A DNA stretch of 64,000 bases. Source: Labilithrix sp. GTDB taxonomy: Bacteria; Myxococcota; Polyangia; Polyangiales; Polyangiaceae. The stretch is taken from contig JAQBQL010000100.1 in NCBI GenBank assembly GCA_028287035.1, positions 1-64,000 of the forward strand, in the 5' to 3' direction. The notes under the pieces were generated by a model. The model did not search any database and was not told the DNA's origin. It saw nothing but the letters and a program-made list of their open reading frames with translations. Shown in pieces: positions 17,959 to 27,340 of this stretch. Positions within the stretch are counted from its first letter, which is position 1, and each line of letters begins with the position of its first letter. Both the position numbers and the translations under genes were made by a program.

Positions 17959-19400
17959 GACGTCAGCTGACCGAGAACGTCGGCGAGAAGGACCGTGGCC
18001 ACGCTCGTGTGACTGTCGGAGACGGCGTACGGGATGATCAGCGTGTCGCCGTGGAGGAGCGCGCCGCAGGAGTACACGACGTTGGGGACGTAGCCGTCGC
18101 GCTCGTCGGCATTGGGGACGAGCAGCGGCTCGCGCAGCGTGCCGATCACCTTCGAGGGGTCCTCGAGGTCGAGCAGGATGGCGCCGAGCCAGTACTGGCG
18201 CATCGGGCCGACGCCGTGCGTGAGCAGGAGCCAGCCGGCCTTCGTCTCGATCGGCGAGCCGCAGTTGCCGACCTGCACGAACTCCCACGCGAAGCGCGGC
18301 GCGTACACGAGCTTCGACTCGTTCCAGAAGTGGATGTTGTCCGACGCGAGCAGGTAGATGTTCTCGCCGTCGAGGCGCGAGGCCATCATGAACTGGCCGC
18401 CGACCTTCCGCGGGAAGAGGGCCATGCCCTTGTTCTGCACGCACGTGCCGTTCAGCGTGTTGACCTTGAAGTGCCGGAAATCCGGGGTCTCGATGAGCTG
18501 CGGGAGGACGCGCAGCCCGTTGTAGGCGGTGTACGTCGCGTAGTAGTGCACGCGGCCGTCCCCCTGGACGAAGCGGACGAAGCGCGCGTCCTCGATGCCG
18601 CGGCTCTCGCTCTCGCTGACCGGGAAGATGACGCGCTCGGAGAGCTCCACGTCGGGCGAGAACTCGAGCTCGTAGTTCGAGTGGGCGAGCCAGAGCATGC
18701 TGTCGACGAGCTCGCGGTACTGCGTGGTGCCCGTCGCGGGGCGGCAGCGCTCGATGGCGGCCTGGAGGTCGGCGAGGGTGAAGCGCGAGTCGAGGAGGGC
18801 GAGGATCGGCTCCGCGACGGGGCGGTGCGCCTTCATCTCGCGCAGCTTCAGCTCGTAGCTGCCCTTGTCGTAGAGAGCGTCGTCGACGGGGCGTCCGGTG
18901 AGGGCGAAGCGGGTGGGCGTGTCGATCTCGACCTGCTGCTGGGCATCGACGATGCCGCTGCGGAACTCGATGGAGGAGATGTGGCCCTCGCCGCACGCGC
19001 GGAGGCTCATGATGAAGCGCTGGGCGCCGGGCGGGACGCCGTTCTGATCGGGGTGGGCGACCATCGACGGGTTGAAGAGCGCCACCGCCTCGAGCGAGTA
19101 CTCGTTCGTGAAGTACGCGCCGAGGAGGAGGCGTCGTTCGTCGTTGCCGTCGGGAAGCTCGCCGGCGACCACGAGGGCCGCGGCGTAGCTGTGACGGAAG
19201 ATGGCGCGCACGTCCTTGTGACGCTCGCGGTAGTCGGCGAGGAGGGCGGCGGCGCTCGCCCCGACCTCGGCGTCCGAGAGCTGCGCGACGCGCGCGATGA
19301 TCGCCTTGATCCGGGCTGCTCCGCCCGGCATGAAGGTGCGGGCGATGACCCGGCGCGGGTCGGCGGCGAGGCGGAGCGGCAGGCGCGTGATGTTCAGCAA
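17955..19400 (-). CDS. GH130-like beta-mannoside phosphorylase/hydrolase (first gene of glycan operon)
   Basis: About 481 residues. An N-terminal helical region (ADPRRVIARTFMPGGAARIK to about residue 115) precedes a GH130-like propeller. The propeller shows NEYSLEAVALFNPSMV, ESRGIEDARFVRF with the putative catalytic Asp, NKGMALFPRKVGGQF and NCGSPIETKAGWLLLTHGVG. The longer N-terminal part is typical of one GH130 subgroup. The start is uncertain: no ATG precedes the conserved N terminus, so TTG 19400 (or CTG 19397) is proposed, with GGAGG about 14 nt upstream. The reading frame stays open to 21824, but that part is non-coding in character. Confidence 0.8.
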   Translation of the reverse strand: MLNITRLPLRLAADPRRVIARTFMPGGAARIKAIIARVAQLSDAEVGASAAALLADYRERHKDVRAIFRHSYAAALVVAGELPDGNDERRLLLGAYFTNEYSLEAVALFNPSMVAHPDQNGVPPGAQRFIMSLRACGEGHISSIEFRSGIVDAQQQVEIDTPTRFALTGRPVDDALYDKGSYELKLREMKAHRPVAEPILALLDSRFTLADLQAAIERCRPATGTTQYRELVDSMLWLAHSNYELEFSPDVELSERVIFPVSESESRGIEDARFVRFVQGDGRVHYYATYTAYNGLRVLPQLIETPDFRHFKVNTLNGTCVQNKGMALFPRKVGGQFMMASRLDGENIYLLASDNIHFWNESKLVYAPRFAWEFVQVGNCGSPIETKAGWLLLTHGVGPMRQYWLGAILLDLEDPSKVIGTLREPLLVPNADERDGYVPNVVYSCGALLHGDTLIIPYAVSDSHTSVATVLLADVLGQLTS

Positions 19401-19484
19401 GGACCGGTTATACGCCTCCGGGCTTCGCGCCGTCTGGAGAGAACGTGGCAGAGATGGCGGGGCGAGCGTGGTAGTTCGCGGCCC

Positions 19485-20729
19485 ATGCGCTCGTCCTCCG
19501 TCACTGTCCTCGCGTTCGCGGGCGTCCTCGTTCTTGCCGGCTGCCGTCGTCCTGCTGCAGAGGGGACGGACGCTGCGATCGCTTCCGCCGCGCCGCCGGC
19601 CTCCGGCAGCGCCGTCGCACCCGCGCCCTCGGCTGCCGCAGCAGGCTGCTCGCTCGAGCACGGGTTTCGCGGCACGATCGGGCCCAAGCTCGAGGTGCTC
19701 GCGCGGCTCGAGCGCACCGCAGCCGGGGTGGAGGGGCACTACCTCTACGCGCACGTCGGCGCCGAGCTTCCGCTGCGCGGGACCATCGGCTCTGATGGTG
19801 CGGTCGCGCTCGCCGAGGGCGACGCGGCGAGCCCGAGCGGGCGGTTCGCCGGTCGCTGCGAGGCCGACGGTCATCTGCGCGGGACGTGGACGAAGACGCA
19901 GGACGGCGCGGCGCTGCCCTTCGACCTCGCGCCGGTCACGCCGCGCGACGAGGTCGTCGTCGTGACGCGGAAGAAGGCGCGGCGCTTCCCGCCTCATCCC
20001 AGCAAGGCGCCGCGCGCGCAGCAGGGCGGTTTCGCGTTCGAGCCGAAACAGGCGTGCACCGAGGAGGTCTCGTGGCCCGAGATCTTCGGGGCGCCGACCG
20101 CCGAGATCGAGGCGAGCATCAACCGCGCCCTCACGAGCGATGCGTGGGTGTTCCCGGATGCGCAAGGCGGGGCGCAGCTGCGCGCCTGCGTCGTCGGCGA
20201 GCGGAGCACCGGGACGCGGAGCTTCGAGGTGCTGATGAACCGCGCCGGCATCTTCGCGGTGCGGGAGCACGAGACCTCGACGTTCGAGGGCGGCACCCAT
20301 CCGTGGGATCCGGGCGCCGAGTCGTGGCTCGCGTTCGACACGCGTACCGGTACGCCGCTGACGAAGCGCGCGCTCCTCCCGAGCACGAAGGCCGGCGAGG
20401 AGGCGCTCTCGAAGCTCCTCGACCGGTGCGTGACCGTGTTCATGAACAACGGTGGCGGCGGCGGCGACGCCACGGAGATGCGCGAGCGAATGAGCCTCGG
20501 CAATCTCGCGCTCCTCGTGCTGCCTGCCGACAAGGGCCTCCACTTCGGCGCGACCGGGTATGCGCCGTTCGCGCGCGTGCTGGAGGGTGAGGGTCCCACC
20601 ATCGCGTGGTCGGCGCTGCTGGCGGCGGGCGCGCTCCCGGCGGGCAGCCCGGCGGCGCGCGCATGGGCGGGCGTGACCCCTGCGAAGCCGACCGACGACC
20701 CGTGCGTGATTGTGCCGCCGCCGCGCTGA
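19485..20729 (+). CDS. Putative lipoprotein with DUF3298-like C-terminal region
   Basis: A 414-residue exported protein. The signal sequence ends in a lipobox (VLVLAGC, Cys about residue 20), followed by an Ala/Ser/Pro linker. A first domain (about 55-150) has repeated beta-strand patterns with G-x-W (HLRGTWTKTQDGAALPF). The second part (about 185-400) resembles the RsiV/DUF3298 fold, with FEVLMNRAGIFAVREHETSTF and AWLAFDTRTGTPLT-like strands. The role is unknown; it could bind polysaccharide or peptidoglycan at the envelope. Divergent from the glycan operon with an 84-bp shared upstream region. Confidence 0.7.
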   Translation: MRSSSVTVLAFAGVLVLAGCRRPAAEGTDAAIASAAPPASGSAVAPAPSAAAAGCSLEHGFRGTIGPKLEVLARLERTAAGVEGHYLYAHVGAELPLRGTIGSDGAVALAEGDAASPSGRFAGRCEADGHLRGTWTKTQDGAALPFDLAPVTPRDEVVVVTRKKARRFPPHPSKAPRAQQGGFAFEPKQACTEEVSWPEIFGAPTAEIEASINRALTSDAWVFPDAQGGAQLRACVVGERSTGTRSFEVLMNRAGIFAVREHETSTFEGGTHPWDPGAESWLAFDTRTGTPLTKRALLPSTKAGEEALSKLLDRCVTVFMNNGGGGGDATEMRERMSLGNLALLVLPADKGLHFGATGYAPFARVLEGEGPTIAWSALLAAGALPAGSPAARAWAGVTPAKPTDDPCVIVPPPR

Positions 20730-20777
20730 GCGGCGTCGGAGGGCGGAACTTCGTTCGCCGGGGAGGGTCGGGGGCGG

Positions 20778-21059
20778 AAAGTCGTTCGGATCCCCCCCGT
20801 GATGTGGCGCGGCGGAGGGGGTTCGAGGGGCGGAAAGTCGTTCGGATCCCCTCATCAGGGGGCCTGGCGATCGGCAGGGATCCGAACGAGTTTTGCGACC
20901 CGGCCCCTCTCCCGGGGCGCCGGAGACCGCGAGGGATCCGAACGAGTTTTGCCACCGCGCCCCTCTCCCGGGGCGCCCGAGACCGCGAGGGATCCGAACG
21001 ACTTTCCGCCTCGCAACCCTCGCTCGGAGCGCCGCGGTGGTGAGGGATCCGAACGAATT
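20778..21059. repeat. Inverted array of ~55-bp-period repeats, locus 1 (6 copies)
   Basis: Six copies of a core, GAGGGATCCGAACGA[G/C]TTT or its complement, fill the gap between the lipoprotein and the cytochrome-like gene. Two copies are reversed (cores about 20778-20794 and 20834-20850), then four are forward (starting 20877, 20933, 20989 and 21044). Spacing within each arm is 55-56 bp. The two central copies can form a 17-bp stem with one mismatch around a 26-nt loop. Intervening DNA is GC-rich, with CTCTCCCGGGGCGCC repeated in part of the forward arm. A 55/56-bp period is not a multiple of three, so this is not a protein repeat. No promoter or gene is apparent inside. Confidence 0.85.
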
Positions 21060-21073
21060 CCGGGTCACGCGGT

Positions 21074-22141
<1,068 letters not shown>

Positions 22142-22201
22142 GCCCGCCCGCCGCCGCCGCGCAGCGCGACCGTCTCGCCCGCGATCGCCTAAGGTGGCGC
22201 G

Positions 22202-23047
22202 ATGATCGAGCACGCCCGGGGCCTCTCAGCGCGCGGCCTCGACGCCCTCGCGGCGCTCGAGCAGCGCTCCGTCGCGGCCGATGGCGGCCGCCTGAAGCTC
22301 GAATGGAGCACGCTGCGGTCGCGCCCCGGCGACCAGGTCGACGACCTCCTCTGGTGGGAGGGCGAGCAGCTCCTCGGCTTCGTCGGCCTGTACGCCTTCG
22401 GCGGCGTGGACGTGGAGCTCGCGGGGGTCGTCGACCCCGCCGCGCGCCGGAAAGGCATCGCCACCGCGCTGCTCGCATCGGCGCTCCCGCTCTGCCGTGA
22501 GCGTGGCTTCCCGCGAGCGCTCCTCGTCACGCCGCGCGCGCCCGCGGCCGGACACGCCTTCGCGCTCCGCCGCGGCGCCGCGCTCGACCACTCGGAGCAT
22601 GCGCTCGTGCTGATCGGCGAGCCCGCCGCCGGCCCGTCCGACCCCGCGCTCCGCGTCCGCGAGGCGACCGCCGCCGACCTTCCGCTGCTGAACCACCTGC
22701 TCGAGGAGGCGTTCGGCTTCACCCCCGAGACGGTCCTCGCGCGGCTCGGGACGACGACCGCCCGCACGCTCGTCGCCGAGATCGACGGCGAGGTGATCGG
22801 CACCGTACGCGTCACGCTCGAGGCCGAGGTGGGCGGCGTCTACGGATTCGCGATCGCCCCGGCGCTGCGCGGCCGCGGCATCGGACGCGACGTCCTCCGT
22901 CGCGTCTGCCAGCAGCTGCGCGCCGGGGGAGCGACCCGCGTGGGCCTCGAGGTGATGGTGCATAACGAGCGCGCCCTCGGGCTCTACACGTCCCTCGGGT
23001 TCGGGGTCGTGACGACCGAGGACTACTACGCCCTCCCGTTGCGCTGA
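22202..23047 (+). CDS. Tandem GNAT-family N-acetyltransferase
   Basis: A 281-residue protein with two GNAT domains. The first (about 1-140) has VDPAARRKGIATALLASALP as the acetyl-CoA motif A; the second (about 150-281) has IAPALRGRGIGRDVLRRVCQ, then EVMVHNERALGLYTSLGFGV. Both keep the R/Q-x-x-G-x-G/A pattern, although the first is weaker (RRKGIA), so one half may be structural. The substrate is unknown. ATG 22202 follows an AAGGTGG sequence that may be its ribosome-binding site. Confidence 0.85.
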   Translation: MIEHARGLSARGLDALAALEQRSVAADGGRLKLEWSTLRSRPGDQVDDLLWWEGEQLLGFVGLYAFGGVDVELAGVVDPAARRKGIATALLASALPLCRERGFPRALLVTPRAPAAGHAFALRRGAALDHSEHALVLIGEPAAGPSDPALRVREATAADLPLLNHLLEEAFGFTPETVLARLGTTTARTLVAEIDGEVIGTVRVTLEAEVGGVYGFAIAPALRGRGIGRDVLRRVCQQLRAGGATRVGLEVMVHNERALGLYTSLGFGVVTTEDYYALPLR

Positions 23048-23083
23048 CCGCGACACGCGCCTCCTCCACGCCGCACGCGCGGA

Positions 23084-24259
23084 TCAGGGCAGCGCGACGA
23101 CGCCGCTGTCGAGCAGACGGGCCGCCTCGACCGCCGAGAGGATCGCGTACGTGGCCATCGTGTCCCCTCGCAGCCACACCGCCGTGCACCGCCGGCGGTC
23201 TTCGCGCAGCGCCAGCGCACGGTCGATCTCGCCGCGCACGAAGCCGAAGAGCACGTCGAGGTCCGTCGCCTCGCGCACCGCCCGCCGCGCGTCGAAGAGG
23301 CAAGGAAGCCGCTCGGTCTGGAGCGCGGCGAGCGCGCCGCCGACGATCGCCATCGGCGCCTCGAGCGTCGCACGCGAGAGCGCGGACCGCGCAACCAGGG
23401 CGTGAGCCACGAGCTCCTGCGCGAGCGAGGTCGTGACCCCCTCCTCGATCGTCGCCTGGCGATGCTGGGCGGCGAGCGTCGCGTCGTCGGCGGGCAGCGG
23501 CACGTCGAGCGCCGCGAGCACCGCGCGGCACCTCGCAGCGGCCGCGAGGCGTTCCTCGTCGGCGCGGAAGACGATCAGCTCCGCGACGACGGGCCCGAGC
23601 TCTCCATCGAGCCGCCGGCCCGTCGTGATCGTCGCGCGTGCCACGAGGCCCGTCGAGAGCGCATCCAGCAGGTACGGCGCCGAGGTGGCGCCATCACGGA
23701 TCCTCGCCTCGTCCGTGACGTCGGGGGACCGCATCGGCACGTCACCGAGGCGCGGAAGTGGCCGCAGGCCGTGGGTCCGGAACCCGGCGGCCACGCGCTC
23801 GGTCAGGACGACCGTGAAGCACGTGCGCGTGTCGAGCGCCGGTCGTGCGGAGCGCGCCGCGACGAGCCGATGCGCGGGCGACGCGAAGCGCGCGATCGAG
23901 CCGTGCGCCGGCTTCTCTTCGGCCGGGACGCGAAGATACCGCGCCGTACCCTGGGCGCGCAGCACCGCGGCGAGCCGCTTCGCCTGCGCGCGGTGCTCGT
24001 CGCCCAGGAACTCGTGGGGGTCCTCGGGGCCGATGCAGAGCGACACGGCAGGGCCGAAGACCTCCGCCCCGATCGGCGGTTCGACCGAGCGCACCACCAG
24101 GTCACCCAGCTTCGTGTCGGCGATCTCGTCGAGCCCGATCGGGCGAAGCTCGCGCCGGAGCGTGGCCTCGTCGGGGAAATCGAGCGACACCTCGTACCGG
24201 TCTCCGACGCTCCAGCAGGACTCCACGTACGTGAACGGTGACGTGTCGTCCGACAGCAC
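23084..24259 (-). CDS. Hypothetical protein, partner of the SMI1/KNR4 gene
   Basis: A 391-residue protein that I do not recognise. Starting at GTG 24259 it overlaps the upstream TAG stop by one base (TAGTG), which argues for translational coupling. It is mixed alpha/beta without signal peptide or membrane helix. The N-terminal third is rich in acidic and aromatic residues; the last ~190 residues are Ala/Arg/Glu-rich and helical (ARCRAVLAALDVPLPADDAT, ending RLLDSGVVALP). No catalytic motif stands out. Coupling to an SMI1/KNR4 protein leaves toxin-immunity, regulatory or structural roles open. Confidence 0.65.
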   Translation of the reverse strand: MLSDDTSPFTYVESCWSVGDRYEVSLDFPDEATLRRELRPIGLDEIADTKLGDLVVRSVEPPIGAEVFGPAVSLCIGPEDPHEFLGDEHRAQAKRLAAVLRAQGTARYLRVPAEEKPAHGSIARFASPAHRLVAARSARPALDTRTCFTVVLTERVAAGFRTHGLRPLPRLGDVPMRSPDVTDEARIRDGATSAPYLLDALSTGLVARATITTGRRLDGELGPVVAELIVFRADEERLAAAARCRAVLAALDVPLPADDATLAAQHRQATIEEGVTTSLAQELVAHALVARSALSRATLEAPMAIVGGALAALQTERLPCLFDARRAVREATDLDVLFGFVRGEIDRALALREDRRRCTAVWLRGDTMATYAILSAVEAARLLDSGVVALP

Positions 24260-25467
24260 TACCGGTGCCGCGCCCGGGACTGCGACGCGGGGCAGGTCGT
24301 CCTCGTCGTCCTCCTCGTGTCGCCGCGCAGAGCGTCGAGCACGAGCTGCTCGAAGTCCTCGTCGAACGCGCGGAAGGGCCGGTCGTCGGCGAGGAAATCG
24401 TGCGTGGCGTAGGCGAACCGGCCATCGGTCGTCGCCACGCATGCGGTGCCCCTGGGGAGCGCATCGCCGAAGGTGAAGAGCGGTACCGCCCGACGGAGGT
24501 TCTGCCCGATTCCCCATCCGATCGGCGTGCCCTCGGCCGATCCGGCCCCGAGCATCTCGTCGACGAAGCGATTCAGCGTCGTCCGCGCTGCCTCGATTCC
24601 GCCCATCGGCGACGATCCGTCGATCGAGAACATGCGCAGCCGGCGAGCGTCGAGCCAGTGGTAGCGGCGCAGGAAGGCGACGTAGCTCGCCGGCAACGCC
24701 ATCCCGAATCGCGCTTCGAGCGCCCGCACCTCGTCTTCACTCGCGCCGCGGCTGGCGCGCGCCGGGGGACGGCCGCGCGCGTCGAGCCACGCGAGCGTGT
24801 CCGCGAGGCTCGTCCGGGGCAGCCGCTCCTCGAGCACCGGGACCGCCGCCATCGCGGCGTCCTCCACGGACTCGTGCACGTCGACGGCGCGTAGTCCGAC
24901 GCGGGGCACGAGCTTCGCCGACGTGAGGTAGTAGCGCGCCCCTGCGTACGGTCGCCACGAGGGATCACGACGCCGGCGCGCGAAGCTCGTGGCGCCGCAC
25001 GACAGCTCCTCGCCATCGTCGGCCACGGCGCGCCCGGTGCCGTCGTCCTCGTCGAACGACACCAGGGTGATCGCACAAGGCTCGACGACGAGCTCGCGCG
25101 GCTCGTCGGCTTCGAGGACCAGCTCGAGCAGCGTGCGACCGCCGAGCGCGAAGCTCGCGCGGGCGCCTTCCCGCCACGTGATCCCTTCGGCGGGCATCTC
25201 GCTCGACGCGACGACCCGTCCGTCGATCGCGACAGCGCCGCCTTCACTCGTGTGCTGCAGCCGGCAGACCCCATCGGCGCCTTGCACGACGCGGTACGAG
25301 AACGGCGCGCCTCGGCCCTCCGCCATGCCGCCCTGCCGGACCGCGACCCCGCCGCCCTCCGCACCTCCGATGCCGAGCGGCGCGCCCGTCGCGATCGTGC
25401 GGCATGCGAAGGCGTCCAGCCCGCCCAGCGATACGTCGACAGCACGAGCCACGGCGCGCAGACGCAT
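24259..25467 (-). CDS. SMI1/KNR4-domain protein with N-terminal FHA-like region
   Basis: A 402-residue protein. The C-terminal ~170 residues carry an SMI1/KNR4 fold: SEDEVRALEARFGMALPASY followed by VAFLRRYHW is the characteristic start, and MFSIDGSSPMGGIE and FDEDFEQLVLDAL complete it. The SMI1/KNR4 superfamily is common among immunity proteins of polymorphic toxin systems. Residues about 60-120 are beta-rich (CRLQHTSEGGAVAIDGRVV, RTLLELVLEADEP) and may be FHA-like. No toxin gene is adjacent, so an immunity role is speculative. Confidence 0.72.
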   Translation of the reverse strand: MRLRAVARAVDVSLGGLDAFACRTIATGAPLGIGGAEGGGVAVRQGGMAEGRGAPFSYRVVQGADGVCRLQHTSEGGAVAIDGRVVASSEMPAEGITWREGARASFALGGRTLLELVLEADEPRELVVEPCAITLVSFDEDDGTGRAVADDGEELSCGATSFARRRRDPSWRPYAGARYYLTSAKLVPRVGLRAVDVHESVEDAAMAAVPVLEERLPRTSLADTLAWLDARGRPPARASRGASEDEVRALEARFGMALPASYVAFLRRYHWLDARRLRMFSIDGSSPMGGIEAARTTLNRFVDEMLGAGSAEGTPIGWGIGQNLRRAVPLFTFGDALPRGTACVATTDGRFAYATHDFLADDRPFRAFDEDFEQLVLDALRGDTRRTTRTTCPASQSRARHR

Positions 25468-25508
25468 CCGTCCACGATACCAGGCGCGTTGCGGTGATAA
25501 TCTGCGGC

Positions 25509-25715
25509 ATGGGCGAGACCAGGCCGTGCGAGACGTGCAAGCACCCGCTGACGTTCGGGGGCATCCGGAACTTCCGGACGGGGGGCCAGGGGGGGCTCGG
25601 CACCTTCTTCTTCGGGCAGTGGGCCGAGGCGTCGGAGGAGCTGCTGCCTCTCGCCATCTGGGGCTGCACCACCTGCGGGCGCATCCAGCTCTTCCTGCCG
25701 ACCGTCACGCCCTGA
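25509..25715 (+). CDS. Small zinc-ribbon-like protein
   Basis: A 68-residue protein with two CxxC knuckles (CETCKH near residue 7 and CTTCG near residue 56) on either side of a Gly/Phe-rich middle (GGQGGLGTFFFGQW). This arrangement suggests a zinc ribbon. The function is unknown. It is divergent from the SMI1/KNR4 gene and ends 23 bp before the truncated tRNA copy, making it the last chromosomal gene before the island. Confidence 0.65.
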   Translation: MGETRPCETCKHPLTFGGIRNFRTGGQGGLGTFFFGQWAEASEELLPLAIWGCTTCGRIQLFLPTVTP

Positions 25716-25738
25716 GGCGCGTGGAGAATGTCGAATGG

Positions 25739-25783
25739 CACGCCGAGAGGATTCGAACCTCTGACCTACGGCTCCGGAGGCCG
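25739..25783 (-). repeat. Truncated tRNA-Arg copy = left attachment site (att)
   Basis: This stretch repeats the T arm and anticodon half of the intact tRNA-Arg at 30674-30747. 25745-25783 (39 bp) is identical to 30681-30719, and the match continues outward with one missing G in the acceptor strand. The remaining 5' half of the tRNA is absent, so it is not a working tRNA. Same orientation as the intact gene, as expected for an attachment site left by integration into a tRNA 3' end. Confidence 0.88.
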
Positions 25784-25954
25784 CATGACAAGGCACGAAA
25801 GTGAACGGGTGCGCGGAGTTGGAGGCGAACGGCCCCCCCTTGAACCTGACATGAGGTCGTATGTTAGACGGTGACCTCCGGTGAAAAGGCACCAGCCGGT
25901 GCCTATTGCGCTGGGGCGCTGCGTGTCTCCGACGAGGGTGTGCGGTCGGCGGGC

Positions 25955-26287
25955 CTACTGCGAGAGCGAGATCACGTCGTCCGCCGTACCCTGGGCGCCG
26001 TCCGGGCCGAAGCTGATGACGGTGTTGCTCCCGACGTTCGTGTCCGTGCTGCACGTGATCTTGAAGGGGTGACCCCACGGGTCCAGCTTGTCCTTCCCGA
26101 GGTCTGACGGTCTCGGGCAAGCGTTGTTGTGCTCGGCCCGGTACGCGGTCGCTTGGATGCGGAGCACGTTGGCGCTCGTCAGCGCGCTCTCTCGCCGCTG
26201 GTTCTCGCGCTGGCCCTTCTCGGCCTCCTCACGGCCGCACCCGAGAAGGCCGACGCCAACGACAAGGACGAGGAGCCTGAAGGTCAT
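25955..26287 (-). CDS. Small lipoprotein with type II pseudopilin-like C terminus
   Basis: A 110-residue protein starting with a short hydrophobic signal and lipobox (VVGVGLLGCG, Cys near residue 17). The second half reads DKLDPWGHPFKITCSTDTN and SFGPDGAQGTADDVISL, the pattern seen at the C terminus of GspG-type major pseudopilins, whose DGxxGTxDD loop binds calcium. It lacks the N-terminal pilin helix, so it is not a working pseudopilin. It lies just inside the left end of the island and may be chromosomal debris or cargo. Confidence 0.65.
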   Translation of the reverse strand: MTFRLLVLVVGVGLLGCGREEAEKGQRENQRRESALTSANVLRIQATAYRAEHNNACPRPSDLGKDKLDPWGHPFKITCSTDTNVGSNTVISFGPDGAQGTADDVISLSQ

Positions 26288-26632
26288 CGTGCGAGCGTAC
26301 GGGTGAAGGACCTCCGCGTGCCATGCTTCGCGTTCACTACGTCGCAGCCCGTGGCTACACTGGTTCCACGAGCACGGCGGCGACCTCGCGGAGCTGCTCT
26401 CGCCGCGCACCGCCACCGACGCCGCCGATCTTTCCCCGATTGGACCCGCCCGGGCCGCTCTGCCGCATCATCACGGCGTCCGGGTCATCGCGAGGCGAGA
26501 ATGAGCCTCGGCGAGAGGCTTGCAGCCATGACAATGCGCTTCCGGGAAGGCGCCTGCCATGTTCGACGTTCGTATGCACCCCCCTTCGGGGGTCTGTCCG
26601 CGCGGTCCCGACGCCGTGTACGCTCGCCGGCC
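26288..26632. other. Island stretch without a convincing gene
   Basis: 345 bp between the pseudopilin-like lipoprotein and the 235-aa gene. Open frames cross it but show no codon bias or recognisable protein. It contains a small CCCC-TTCG-GGGG hairpin (26581-26592), 40 bp before the GTG of the next gene; it lacks a T run and is more likely a leader structure than a terminator. The promoter of the two-gene operon probably lies here. Confidence 0.4.
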
Positions 26633-27340
26633 GTGCCGCTCTACTGGTTCCACGCGTTCGACCGCCCGGACCTCCCGAAGATCATCGAGGTCCTCCGCGA
26701 TGGGCCGAAGCATCATCCGTTACCAACATCGGAAACACGGCGGAACGAAGCCGAGCTAGGCATCGAACCGCCGCACGTCTACGCCTACCTAGGCCGCACC
26801 TTGAAGAGCTTCGGACAGAACGCGATCGCCTTGAAACAGCCAGCACTCGAAGGCGAGGTGTGTCCGTTCGACTCCGGTGGGCTGCTTCGAAAAATCGCGC
26901 CCGTCTCGGGGAGGAAGAAGGCCGCGAAGGCGGCGTACCTGCAAGCCTACTCTTGGCCGACCACGGCGCTGAGGGTGTTGCTCAAGACTTATCCGTCGTC
27001 GTCTCAAACGCAACACGTTGCGTACGTCGCAATGGCGGCGCCAGCGGTGGATGGTCCTCATGTGTACTGGCCGAAGCGAGGCGCCGCAGAGCCGATCTGG
27101 ACGAGCAACACCCAGTGGCGTGCATGGACCTGGGAAGGCCGCTCGCCGTCGCCGCTGACGACGGGCAAGCACCTCGTGAGATGGACCTGCCCGAATGACA
27201 CCTACCCCAAGCTGGAAGAGTACGTAGCAAGCCGGCCGCCCTCTGACAGAAAGTGGTTCGAGCAGGTTTCGAAGCTCTACGTTCGCGGCGGATTGACTCG
27301 GCTCATGACTGCCCTGCGTGCCGCTCAGGAGACGCCGTGA
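26633..27340 (+). CDS. Unrecognised island protein, 235 aa (first gene of an overlapping pair)
   Basis: I do not recognise this protein. It starts at GTG with VPLYWFHAFDRPDLPKIIEV, and has a central segment YAYLGRTLKSFGQNAIALKQ, then a distinctive GEVCPFDSGGLLRKI (about residues 75-90), and aromatic-rich strands (HVYWPKRG, WRAWTWEGR). The mixed alpha/beta sequence, with conserved-looking Cys, Asp and His, could be an enzyme, but no known catalytic motif fits. The stop overlaps the next start (GTGA), so the two are translated together. GC is lower than in neighbouring chromosomal genes. Confidence 0.6.
   Translation: MPLYWFHAFDRPDLPKIIEVLRDGPKHHPLPTSETRRNEAELGIEPPHVYAYLGRTLKSFGQNAIALKQPALEGEVCPFDSGGLLRKIAPVSGRKKAAKAAYLQAYSWPTTALRVLLKTYPSSSQTQHVAYVAMAAPAVDGPHVYWPKRGAAEPIWTSNTQWRAWTWEGRSPSPLTTGKHLVRWTCPNDTYPKLEEYVASRPPSDRKWFEQVSKLYVRGGLTRLMTALRAAQETP

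Noticed and set aside
16846..18996. Longer reading of the second GH130 gene up to 18996
   Set aside because: It would overlap the first GH130 gene in another frame by more than 1 kb; the GTG at 17958 with its 4-base overlap explains the data.
20747..20760. Seventh repeat copy (AACTTCGTTCGCC) upstream of locus 1
   Set aside because: Only about 9 of 17 core bases match and the spacing to the next copy is about 31 bp, off the 55-bp period.
25739..25783. A second working tRNA-Arg gene
   Set aside because: The 5' acceptor strand, D arm and part of the anticodon stem are missing, and one G of the 3' acceptor strand is lost.
26578..26593. Rho-independent terminator (CCCC-TTCG-GGGG)
   Set aside because: The stem is only 4-5 bp with no T run and it lies upstream of a gene start.
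26129..26632. N-terminal extension of the 235-aa island gene to 26129
   Set aside because: The extension overlaps the reverse-strand lipoprotein and has no protein-like composition until the GTG at 26633.
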